This document shows, in pieces, positions 40,953-48,168 of a DNA stretch of 64,000 nucleotides. The translations under genes and the position numbers were made by a program. The number at the start of each line of letters is the position of its first letter. Positions within the stretch are counted from its first letter, which is position 1. The DNA is from Nocardioides sp. Kera G14. GTDB lineage: Bacteria; Actinomycetota; Actinomycetes; Propionibacteriales; Nocardioidaceae. The notes under the pieces were generated by a model. That model was not told the DNA's origin. It saw only the letters and a list, made by a program, of their open reading frames with translations, and searched no databases. The stretch is taken from contig NZ_CP085839.1 of the NCBI RefSeq assembly GCF_020715565.1, forward strand, positions 3,162,001-3,226,000. The letters are read 5' to 3'.

Positions 40953-41870
40953 TCAGGCTCCCTTCACGGCGCTGACGGAGAGCAGCGCGGCGGGGTTGGT
41001 CACGAGGATCTGCTCGCGCAGCTCCTCCGGCAGGGACGTGATCAGGACGTCGTACGTCGTCTCCGGCATCTCACCCTCGTCGTAGCCGAAGGCGAGTGCG
41101 GCGCCGCCGGTCGCGACGAGCGTGCGCTCCGCGTTGCCGGCCCCGGCGAACGAGACGGCCGCGGCGAGCTGGTCGAGACCGGCGAAGACCACGTAGGCGC
41201 CCTGCTCGGCGATCGCGGCGGCGGCATCACCGGCGTCGGACACCGCGACGCGCGCGGCGTCGAGGCCCTCGGAGAGCGCGACCGCGAGCTCGGCGACCGG
41301 GTCGGTGCCGGCACGGAAGGTGAGCGGGACGCCGGTGCGGAGAGCGGCGCGGGCGGAGCCCCGGAGCTGGCTCTCGTCGGTCGGCGTCATGCCGGCCGCG
41401 GTGACGGCCGTGGAGACCAGGCCGGCGGAGCCGCGGCGCTCGACGCGCGGCACGACCATGCCCTCGGTCACCTCGTTGCCGTAGAGGACGTCGAACTTCT
41501 CGGCCGGCCACGGGGTGGGCGGGTTGGTCTGCGGGGTGAGGAAGTAGCCGCCCAGCATGCCCTCCTCCATCTGGCCCGCGGAGGCGACGATGTGGACGCC
41601 CGTGGCGCGGGAGAGCGCCTCGAGCAGCGGGACGTCGCGGCCGGCGAACATGCCGCCGGCGTCGACGACGGTGCCGCCACCGGCCGCCTTGAAGGCGGTC
41701 AGCTTGTCGGCGATGGCCCGGAAGATCACGGACCGGTCGAGCTCGATGTCGTAGGCGTACTGCGCTCCCGGAAGCACCGAGAGAAGTCGCTCGCCGACGG
41801 CGACGAGGCCGAGTTCGGCAGCGGGGACAGGACCGAGAACGGTGTTCGCGGTGTTGCTGGTGGCGGTCAT
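40953..41870 (-). CDS. Phosphotriesterase-like pseudoenzyme (all metal ligands lost)
   Basis: A 305-residue protein clearly paralogous to its downstream neighbour: TVLGPVPAAELGLVAVGERL aligns with TVLGPIAPEELGFTAIHEHI. By hand alignment the ligand positions read G26, R28, S153, R186, D212 and G255 or G256, so no binuclear metal centre can form. The frame is open and codon use is normal, so it is not a decaying pseudogene. It is the first gene after the GntR-UTRA operator and may be a structural or regulatory partner of the active enzyme. Confidence 0.78.
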   Translation of the reverse strand: MTATSNTANTVLGPVPAAELGLVAVGERLLSVLPGAQYAYDIELDRSVIFRAIADKLTAFKAAGGGTVVDAGGMFAGRDVPLLEALSRATGVHIVASAGQMEEGMLGGYFLTPQTNPPTPWPAEKFDVLYGNEVTEGMVVPRVERRGSAGLVSTAVTAAGMTPTDESQLRGSARAALRTGVPLTFRAGTDPVAELAVALSEGLDAARVAVSDAGDAAAAIAEQGAYVVFAGLDQLAAAVSFAGAGNAERTLVATGGAALAFGYDEGEMPETTYDVLITSLPEELREQILVTNPAALLSVSAVKGA

Positions 41871-41908
41871 TGGATCCTCACGGCGTCGTGAATGTGGCGC
41901 AGGGCACC

Positions 41909-41924
41909 TGTGGTACCGGTCACA
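41909..41924. promoter_or_regulatory. CRP/GlxR-like box
   Basis: TGTGG-N6-TCACA (TGTGGTACCGGTCACA) differs from TGTGA-N6-TCACA by one base. It lies 38 bp upstream of the pseudoenzyme gene, between it and the GntR operator. Confidence 0.5.
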
Positions 41925-41942
41925 GTAGGCGAACGATTTACA

Positions 41943-41965
41943 CAGTGTCAACTAAACAGACACTG
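41943..41965. promoter_or_regulatory. Inverted repeat, probable GntR-UTRA operator
   Basis: CAGTGTC and GACACTG are perfect 7-bp arms separated by nine AT-rich bases. The site is just downstream of the GntR-UTRA gene and 72 bp upstream of the hydrolase operon start. This suggests the operon from 41870 leftwards has its own regulated promoter. Confidence 0.6.
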
Positions 41966-41976
41966 AGAATGCCGAA

Positions 41977-42714
41977 TCAGTTGTTGGTACTGAACCGGTA
42001 CTTGAACTGGTCGGGCAGGTGGGTGTTCGCGCGCCAGCCGACGAGGCGGCCCGCGCGGGTGTGGAAGCGCGACTCGACCTCCAGCACGGGCGACCCCTCC
42101 GGAAGGGCCAAGAGCTCTGCCGCCTCCGATGAGGCGGCAGTGGCCCAGGCCTCGTGCTCGACTCGGGCGACCACGACGCCGAACTGCTGCTCGAGCAGCA
42201 CGAAGGCCGATCCGCTCTCCTCCAGCTCCGCGACCGAGGGGCGGAAACCGGCAGGGGCGTCGAGCCAGATCTGACCGACGGCCAGCGGCTCGCCGTCGAC
42301 GGCGATCAGCCGTCGGAAGTGCAGCAGCTTCGCGTCGTCGCGGAGCCCGATCCGCTCCATCTGCTCGGCCGTCGGCTCGACGAGGTCGAGGTCCCAGACC
42401 CGTGAGACCGGCTCGAGGCCCTCGCTGCGGAGGAAGCCGAGCAGTCCACCCAGGCGAAGGCTGTCGGGACGACGTACGGGCCGCCCTGCGCCGTGGACCG
42501 GGAACGTCCCCTTGGCACGCTCCCGGTACACGTAGCCCTCGTCGGAGAGCTCCTTGAGCGCCTGACGGATGGGGGCACGACTGACGCCGAAACGGCGGAT
42601 CAGGTCCTCCTCCGTCATCGGTCGGTCGACGGGCGTCACCTCGGTGACGATCTCATCGCGCAGGATCGTCTTGATCTGGCGATAGAGAGGGACACCCGAC
42701 GAGCGATCGATCAT
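41977..42714 (-). CDS. GntR family regulator, HutC/UTRA subfamily
   Basis: A 245-residue regulator. The winged helix PLYRQIKTILRDEIVTEVTPVDRPMTEEDLIRRFGVSRAPIRQALKELSDEGYVYRE is followed by a UTRA domain (LLHFRRLIAVDGEPLAVGQIWLD ... VEHEAWATAASSEAAELLALPEGSPVLEVESRF). It lies between the ABC importer genes and the hydrolase genes on the same strand. It probably responds to the transported substrate or a product and acts at the inverted repeat 41943-41965. Confidence 0.9.
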   Translation of the reverse strand: MIDRSSGVPLYRQIKTILRDEIVTEVTPVDRPMTEEDLIRRFGVSRAPIRQALKELSDEGYVYRERAKGTFPVHGAGRPVRRPDSLRLGGLLGFLRSEGLEPVSRVWDLDLVEPTAEQMERIGLRDDAKLLHFRRLIAVDGEPLAVGQIWLDAPAGFRPSVAELEESGSAFVLLEQQFGVVVARVEHEAWATAASSEAAELLALPEGSPVLEVESRFHTRAGRLVGWRANTHLPDQFKYRFSTNN

Positions 42715-42718
42715 GGCG

Positions 42719-43834
42719 TCAGTTCTTCCACTCCTGCGCCTGCTTCACAACTGCGGCCTCGTCGAAGTCGTTCGCGGCGGCGAGCAGCGAGTTGTCGTAG
42801 AGCTTCGACGGGTCGGCGATCTTCCCCGTGAGACCGAGGTAGGCGATGTCGGCGTCCCAGCGCTCGGGAGCGAGGTACCCCCACTGCCCGTTGGTGCCCT
42901 TCTTGAACTGGCTGACCGTGGCGAGCAGGGCAGCCTTGCCCTGCGCCAGGGCGGCGTCCTCGGAGACGTTCTTCGGCTTGCTGGCCGGGTACTTCTCCCA
43001 GTTCATCCTGACGGCTGCCTCGGGGTTGGTCTGCGCGAAGACCGCGGCCTCCATGTAGGCCTTGAGGTACTTGCCGTACGCGTCCATCTGCGCCTTGCTC
43101 GCGTCGTCACGGACCAGGAAGCCGGCGGCGAAGGTCTGGGCGACCGAGGTCGGAAGCGGGAGCGTGCGCACCTTGACGCCGGCGGCCGGGGCCGAGACGG
43201 CGATCTCGGAGTTGTTGGCCACGATGGCGTCGACCGCACCGTTCTGGAGCTGCGCCATGGCGGCGGCGACCGGCATGGCGACCGGCTTGATCGAGTCGCC
43301 GTCCGCGCCGTCGGCCTTCACGTTGGCGCGGGCGAAGGTCTCGAACGGCGCGCCGAGCGCGCTCATGCTGACCTTCTTGCCGGCAAGGTCCTTCGCCGAC
43401 TGGATGGGCGAGTCCTCGGCGACGACGATGCTGGTGCTCGGCGCCTGGTAGGGCGTGAAGACCCACTTCAGGCCGAGGTCCTGGCCCTTCGCGCTCGGGA
43501 CGATGATCGTGTCGGGGACCGAGTTCACCAGGTCCGCCTTGCCGGCCGAGACGAGGCCGACCGCCTGCGCCGGCTGCCCGGCGAGGGAGACGACCTTGAC
43601 GTTCAGGCCCTCGTCCTTGAAGTAGCCGAGCTTCTCGCCGAGCCAGTTCGGGATCGCGCCGGGCGTGCCGTCGGGGAACGGCGTCGCCAGCGTGATCGTG
43701 GTGAGCTTGCTGCCGTCCGCAGCGGTGCCCGAGTCCGAACCGCCGCACGCTGCGGTCAGCGCGACGGACAGTACGGCGACACCGGCTGCTGCGCCGCGGA
43801 TCAGTCGCTTCCGCATCGGTGAGGAAGTGGTCAT
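42719..43834 (-). CDS. ABC transporter substrate-binding lipoprotein (NMT1/SsuA/TauA-like)
   Basis: A 371-residue lipoprotein. The signal peptide RKRLIRGAAAGVAVLSVALTAAC ends at the lipobox Cys, then GGSDSG. The NMT1-type binding domain contains LGEKLGYFKDEGLNVKVVSL, GKADLVNSVPDTII and GVKVRTLPLPTS. Family ligands include sulfonates, nitrate, aromatic acids and phthalates. The start at 43834 has GAAAGG at suitable spacing, unlike the ATG at 43849. It is the ligand receptor for the permease and ATPase upstream. Confidence 0.88.
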   Translation of the reverse strand: MTTSSPMRKRLIRGAAAGVAVLSVALTAACGGSDSGTAADGSKLTTITLATPFPDGTPGAIPNWLGEKLGYFKDEGLNVKVVSLAGQPAQAVGLVSAGKADLVNSVPDTIIVPSAKGQDLGLKWVFTPYQAPSTSIVVAEDSPIQSAKDLAGKKVSMSALGAPFETFARANVKADGADGDSIKPVAMPVAAAMAQLQNGAVDAIVANNSEIAVSAPAAGVKVRTLPLPTSVAQTFAAGFLVRDDASKAQMDAYGKYLKAYMEAAVFAQTNPEAAVRMNWEKYPASKPKNVSEDAALAQGKAALLATVSQFKKGTNGQWGYLAPERWDADIAYLGLTGKIADPSKLYDNSLLAAANDFDEAAVVKQAQEWKN

Positions 43835-43882
43835 GGTGGTGCCTTTCATGAGAGGTGGAGGAGAGAGAGGTTGGGGCGGCGG

Positions 43883-44749
43883 TCAGCGGCCGCCGCGGCG
43901 GCTCTCGGCGGACCAGAAGGTCAGCCGCTTGCGGATCGCGACGAGGACGAGGACGAGCAGCCAGCCGATGACCCCGAGCAGGACCATGACGGCGAAGATG
44001 CTGGCGGTGTCGAGCACCTGCTGCATCTGCACGGTGAGCACACCGAGGCCGGCGGTACCGGCGAGGAACTCGGCGACGATCGTTGCGGTGATCGCCTGCA
44101 CCAGTGAGATCTCGAGCCCCGTGAAGAGGAACGGCAGCGAGTTCGGCAGGACGAGCTTGGTGAAGCGCTGCCAGGTCGAGGCGCCCAGCGACCGCATCAC
44201 GTCGAGCCGCTCGGGCTCGACCGACTTGAAGCCCGCCATGCCGGCCACCAACACAGGGAAGAAGGTCACCAGCGAGACCAGCATGATCTTCGACTCCGAG
44301 CCGAAGCCGAACCAGATGATGAAGAGCGGTGCGAACGCGATCTTCGGCACCGACTGGAAGGCGACGATCACCGGGTTGACGATCCGCTCGACGATCCGCA
44401 CCTGCGACAGGAGCAGTGCGAGGAGCAGGCCGACGACGGCGCCGAGCCCGAAGCCGGCCAGGATCTCCACCATCGTGACCCGGGCGTGGTACCAGTAGCC
44501 GGCAGGGTCGCTCGGGCTGGTGCTGAGCCCGTCGACCAGCGCGTCCCACACCGCCTTCGGTGTCGGCAGGATGACGGGGCGCACGTCGAAGAGCTCGATG
44601 TAGCCCCACCACGCCACGATGATGAGGGCGACGAAGACGGGCACTCCGATGAGCTCGGGGAGGCGTTCCCGCCAGCTCGTCCGCCTCGTGGGCACGAGGG
44701 CGCTCGCCACGGCGCTGGGCGCCTCCGGCTGCTGGACGTCGAGGGCCAT
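43883..44749 (-). CDS. ABC transporter permease (SsuC/TauC-like, BPD_transp_1)
   Basis: A 288-residue membrane protein with about six TM segments. FQSVPKIAFAPLFIIWFGFGSESKI is the conserved coupling region, and LPFLFTGLEISLVQAITATIVAEFLAG matches the SsuC/TauC family. It starts 2 bp after the ATPase stop. It forms the channel of a nitrate/sulfonate/taurine-type importer, which in actinobacterial catabolic operons often takes up aromatic acids (inference). Confidence 0.9.
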   Translation of the reverse strand: MALDVQQPEAPSAVASALVPTRRTSWRERLPELIGVPVFVALIIVAWWGYIELFDVRPVILPTPKAVWDALVDGLSTSPSDPAGYWYHARVTMVEILAGFGLGAVVGLLLALLLSQVRIVERIVNPVIVAFQSVPKIAFAPLFIIWFGFGSESKIMLVSLVTFFPVLVAGMAGFKSVEPERLDVMRSLGASTWQRFTKLVLPNSLPFLFTGLEISLVQAITATIVAEFLAGTAGLGVLTVQMQQVLDTASIFAVMVLLGVIGWLLVLVLVAIRKRLTFWSAESRRGGR

Positions 44750-44751
44750 GA

Positions 44752-45570
44752 TCAGTCTCCCGTCTTGGCGCCGAGCAGGCGGCGCAGGTGGTCGGCGGCC
44801 TCGTTGAAGCCGGTGGTGGCCATCACGGAGAGGTCGCGGGGTCGAGGCAGGTCGACGTCGTGGATCTCCGCGATGCGGCCGGGCCGCGCGGCCATGACGA
44901 CGACGCGGTCGGCGAGGAAGAGGGCCTCGTTCACGCTGTGGGTCACGAAGACGACGGTCTTGCCCGTGGCCTCCCACACGCGGAGCAGTTCGAGGCCCAT
45001 GTTCTCCCGCGTCTGGGCGTCCAGAGCGCCGAAGGGCTCGTCCATCAGCAGGATCTTGGGGTCGTGGAGCAGGGCGCGGGCGATGCTCACGCGCTGCTGC
45101 ATGCCGCCCGAGAGCTCATAGGGGTAGAGGCCGGCCGCGTGACCGAGACCGACGATCTCGAGCAGCTCCAGGGCGCGCTGCCGGGCTGGCTTCCGGGGAA
45201 GCTTCAGCACCTCGGCCGGCAGCACGACATTGTCGAGCACCGTGCGCCACGGGAAGAGCGCCGGCTGCTGGAAGACCATCCCGACGAGGGGGCTGGGGCC
45301 GTCGCTGACCCGGCCGTCGATCCGCACCTCGCCGCCCGTGGCCGTGGCCAGGCCTCCGAGGATCCGCATCAACGTGCTCTTCCCACACCCCGAGGGTCCG
45401 AGCACCGAGATGAACTCGCCGTCGGCGATCTGCAGGTCCACGTCCTGCAGGGCGCGGACCTCGCCGCCCGACTTCGAGCTGAACACCTGGCTGACCCCGC
45501 GGATGTCGATGAACGCCTCCGCCTCCGACGGACGCCGTCCGTTCCCTGTGTCGCTGACCGACAACTGCAT
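44752..45570 (-). CDS. ABC transporter ATP-binding protein (SsuB/TauB-like)
   Basis: A 272-residue ATPase with Walker A GPSGCGKST, signature LSGGMQQR and Walker B ILLMDEPFGALD. It is cytoplasmic and drives the importer with 43883 and 42719. It is the first gene of the long minus-strand run 45570 to 35229. Tandem CRP-like boxes lie 33-62 bp upstream of its start. Confidence 0.92.
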   Translation of the reverse strand: MQLSVSDTGNGRRPSEAEAFIDIRGVSQVFSSKSGGEVRALQDVDLQIADGEFISVLGPSGCGKSTLMRILGGLATATGGEVRIDGRVSDGPSPLVGMVFQQPALFPWRTVLDNVVLPAEVLKLPRKPARQRALELLEIVGLGHAAGLYPYELSGGMQQRVSIARALLHDPKILLMDEPFGALDAQTRENMGLELLRVWEATGKTVVFVTHSVNEALFLADRVVVMAARPGRIAEIHDVDLPRPRDLSVMATTGFNEAADHLRRLLGAKTGD

Positions 45571-45602
45571 CGCTTCTCCTCGATAGAGCCCTCAGATCGA
45601 CC

Positions 45603-45632
45603 TGTGACGACCGTCACGTGACCTGCGTCACG
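45603..45632. promoter_or_regulatory. Two overlapping CRP/GlxR-like boxes
   Basis: TGTGA-N6-TCACG (45603-45618) and CGTGA-N6-TCACG (45617-45632) stand in tandem, sharing two bases. They lie in the 209-bp divergent region between the ABC ATPase (minus) and the nitrilase gene (plus), much closer to the former. The rest of this region holds a short AT-rich stretch near 45633-45660 and nothing else recognised. Confidence 0.5.
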
Positions 45633-45779
45633 ACATATTGTTGGTTTGTTATGCCAATTGCAACCCTTCGCGACGAATTGCCGGGGTCCCGCACGGTCTC
45701 CGGGCCGCGTGGGGTGTGATGACGGGCATCGGCGGGCACTCTGCCTCCGACGATCCGACCGACCTGGGGGACTGACCTG

Positions 45780-46586
45780 ATGACTGCGCCCGACCCTTCC
45801 GCCGAAGCACCCGACTCAGTCCGCGTCGCCGCCTGGCAGGCGGTGCCCGGCCCTCTCGACGTCGAGGGCAACCTCGAACGCCTCGACGCCGTGGCGGCCG
45901 AGGCCGCTGCCCAGGGCGCGTCCGTACTGGTCACGCCGGAGATGTTCCTGACCGGCTACGCCATCGGGGCCGACGAGGTGCGGCGCCTCGCCCTCGAGCC
46001 TGCCGCGTTGCCGATCGCCGAGATCGCCCGTCGCCACGACATCGCGCTGCTCGTCGGTTGGCCCGAGGATCAGGACGAGGCGGTCTACAACTCCGCGGCC
46101 TTCCTCGACCGCCACGGATCGATGGTCGCGATCCATCGCAAGATCCACCTGTGGGGCGACCTCGACCGGGCCCAGTTCGTCCCCGGCACGGAGGCTCCGG
46201 CGACCTTCCCGGTCGAGGGCCGGAAGCTCGGCGCACTGATCTGTTACGACGTGGAGTTCCCCGAGGCCGTCCGGCATCTCGCGGTGCAGGGGGCTGTCGC
46301 CGTACTCGTGCCGACGGCGAACCCACAGGGCGCCGACGAGGTGCAGGACGTCCTGCTGCGCGCCCGCGCCGTGGAGAGCGGCGTGGGGATCGTCTACGCC
46401 AACTACGCCGGCTCCGACGGCCAACTCAGTTACAACGGCCGCAGCACCATCGTGGCGCCCGACGGGACCATCGTCGCCCAGGCCTCGGCCGAGGACGAGG
46501 AGCTGCTGGTCGCCGATCTCCCGCTCGGCTCGAAGCTCGGCGCGGACTACCTCCGGGATCGCCGGGCCGAGCTCTACCACCCGTGA
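45780..46586 (+). CDS. Carbon-nitrogen hydrolase (nitrilase superfamily)
   Basis: A 268-residue single-domain amidase with the complete catalytic triad: E54 in TPEMF, K121 in HRKIHL and C155 in ICYDVEFPE. The sequence pattern is closer to aliphatic amidase/carbamoylase or R-amidase types than to true nitrilases. GGGGGA precedes the ATG. The next gene (FUSC) overlaps it by 4 bp, so they are co-transcribed. The substrate is unknown. Confidence 0.87.
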   Translation: MTAPDPSAEAPDSVRVAAWQAVPGPLDVEGNLERLDAVAAEAAAQGASVLVTPEMFLTGYAIGADEVRRLALEPAALPIAEIARRHDIALLVGWPEDQDEAVYNSAAFLDRHGSMVAIHRKIHLWGDLDRAQFVPGTEAPATFPVEGRKLGALICYDVEFPEAVRHLAVQGAVAVLVPTANPQGADEVQDVLLRARAVESGVGIVYANYAGSDGQLSYNGRSTIVAPDGTIVAQASAEDEELLVADLPLGSKLGADYLRDRRAELYHP

Positions 46587-47620
46587 CCTCGAGCCCTCGA
46601 CTCCCCCTGCACAGGCGGCTCGTCCAGGTCGGGCCGCACAACAACGCCCACCTGATCGCGGCCCGAGCCTCGGTCTCCCTCGGAGTGCCGCTGGTCGTGC
46701 TCTCCGGGATCGGTCATCCGGAGTGGTCGCTCTATGCCGCGTTCGGTGCCTTCGCGTCCCTCTACGGCCGCGAGCGCGGAGGCTGGCAGCGCACCCGACT
46801 CCAGCTCGTCATCGCCCTCACCCAGACGGCCTGCGTGACGCTCGGCGCCCTCGTCGGCGCGAGCAGCGCGCGGGCATGGTGGGCGGTGCCGATCGCCGCG
46901 TTCATCGCCGGCGGCGCCGCATGGGAATCCGCGCGGATGGGGTGGCATCCGCCCGGAGCACTCTTCCAGGTCTTCGGCTTCGCCGCCGTCGCCTCCGTCC
47001 CGGGCCACCTCTCCGACGTCGGTACGGCGGCCGCCTGCTCGGCCTCCGCCGCGGCCTTCGCCCTTGTGGTCGGTGCCGTCGGATCGCTGTGGCGCCATGA
47101 CTGGATCGACCCGCGGGAGCCTCCGATCGGGGGACGTGCCGGCGGCCGGATCCCCTACGCCGTCCTGTCCGCAGTCGGCGTGCTTGTCGCCGGACTGGTC
47201 GCGACCGGCAGCGGGATCGGCCGCCCCTACTGGGCGATGGTCGCCGCCGCGGTCCCCCTGGCCGCCCGTGACTGGAACGCCCAGCTGACCCGCGGGTTGC
47301 AGCGACTGATCGGCACGGCCCTCGGACTGGCCGCCGCTGTCGCGCTGCTCGCCCTGGACCCGCGCGGTCTCGTGCTCATCGTCGTGGTCGTGTGCCTCCA
47401 GGCGCTCGCCGAGCTGCTGATCGGACGGAACTACGCCCTGGCACTGATCGCGGTCACGCCACTCGCACTCCTGATGGGAAACCTGGCCGCACCTATCCCG
47501 GCGCACACGCTGGTCACCGAGCGTGGCCTCGAGACCCTCACCGGCGTGCTGATCGCCCTGGTGCTCGGAGGTGTCGTGACGCTGGCGCGGACGCGCCGGA
47601 TGCGGCAGGGCATGCCCTAG
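46583..47620 (+). CDS. FUSC family membrane protein
   Basis: A 345-residue membrane protein from a GTG start that overlaps the amidase stop. Two clusters of hydrophobic helices (about residues 22-135 and 175-335) are separated by the loop WRHDWIDPREPPIGGRAGG, and IGHPEWSLYAAFGAFASLYG is typical of FUSC/aromatic-acid-exporter-like proteins. Family members export aromatic acids. Here it may protect the cell from pathway acids, which is inference. Confidence 0.8.
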   Translation: MTSSPRLPLHRRLVQVGPHNNAHLIAARASVSLGVPLVVLSGIGHPEWSLYAAFGAFASLYGRERGGWQRTRLQLVIALTQTACVTLGALVGASSARAWWAVPIAAFIAGGAAWESARMGWHPPGALFQVFGFAAVASVPGHLSDVGTAAACSASAAAFALVVGAVGSLWRHDWIDPREPPIGGRAGGRIPYAVLSAVGVLVAGLVATGSGIGRPYWAMVAAAVPLAARDWNAQLTRGLQRLIGTALGLAAAVALLALDPRGLVLIVVVVCLQALAELLIGRNYALALIAVTPLALLMGNLAAPIPAHTLVTERGLETLTGVLIALVLGGVVTLARTRRMRQGMP

Positions 47621-47631
47621 GGTGCGACGGC

Positions 47632-48168
47632 ATGAGCTACCAGTCCCCCGGCTTCCCGCCCGTCCCACCCGTCCTGGTGCCGACGTACGCCTATGCGGGC
47701 TGGTGGCAGCGCGTCGGTGCCTACGTGATCGACCAGCTCGTGGCGCTGCTCGCCGGCATCCCGGTGCTGATCGGGATCGTGCTGCTCATCGCGGGCAGCG
47801 ACGCGACGACCCACACGGACCTCGACGGCACGACGGTCATCGACGACGCCTCCCTCAACGGCCTCGGCGTGGTCGGCATCATCGTGATCGTCCTCGGCGT
47901 GATCTTCATGATCGCCTTCACCATCTGGAACATCGTCTTCCGCCAGGGCAGCAGCGGCGCCTCGCTCGGCAAGAGTGCGCTCGGCCTGCTGCTGGTGAAG
48001 GAGGAGACCGGCAAGCCGGTCGGCGCGGGCATGTCGTTCCTGCGCCAGCTCTGCCACATCCTCGACAGCTTCTGCTACATCGGCTACCTGTGGCCGATCT
48101 GGGACGACAAGAAGCAGACGTTCGCCGACAAGTGCGTCTCGTCGGTGGTCATCCAGCAACGGTCATGA
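47632..48168 (+). CDS. RDD family membrane protein
   Basis: A 178-residue protein with a short Pro-rich N-terminus. Next comes the RDD domain: GWWQRVGAYVIDQLVALLAGIPVLIGIVLLIAG, a second TM segment IIVIVLGVIFMIAFTIWNIVF, and GASLGKSALGLLLVKEETGKP. A TANNNT element (TAGGGT, 47618) lies just before the ATG and no clear ribosome site is visible, so the gene may be leaderless. Its function is unknown. It overlaps the convergent ABC permease gene by 20 bp. Confidence 0.83.
   Translation: MSYQSPGFPPVPPVLVPTYAYAGWWQRVGAYVIDQLVALLAGIPVLIGIVLLIAGSDATTHTDLDGTTVIDDASLNGLGVVGIIVIVLGVIFMIAFTIWNIVFRQGSSGASLGKSALGLLLVKEETGKPVGAGMSFLRQLCHILDSFCYIGYLWPIWDDKKQTFADKCVSSVVIQQRS

Noticed and set aside
40953..41870. 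Possible pseudogene
   Set aside because: Although all metal ligands are lost, there is no frameshift or stop, codon use is normal, and it keeps tight spacing to its paralogue. A retained pseudoenzyme fits better.
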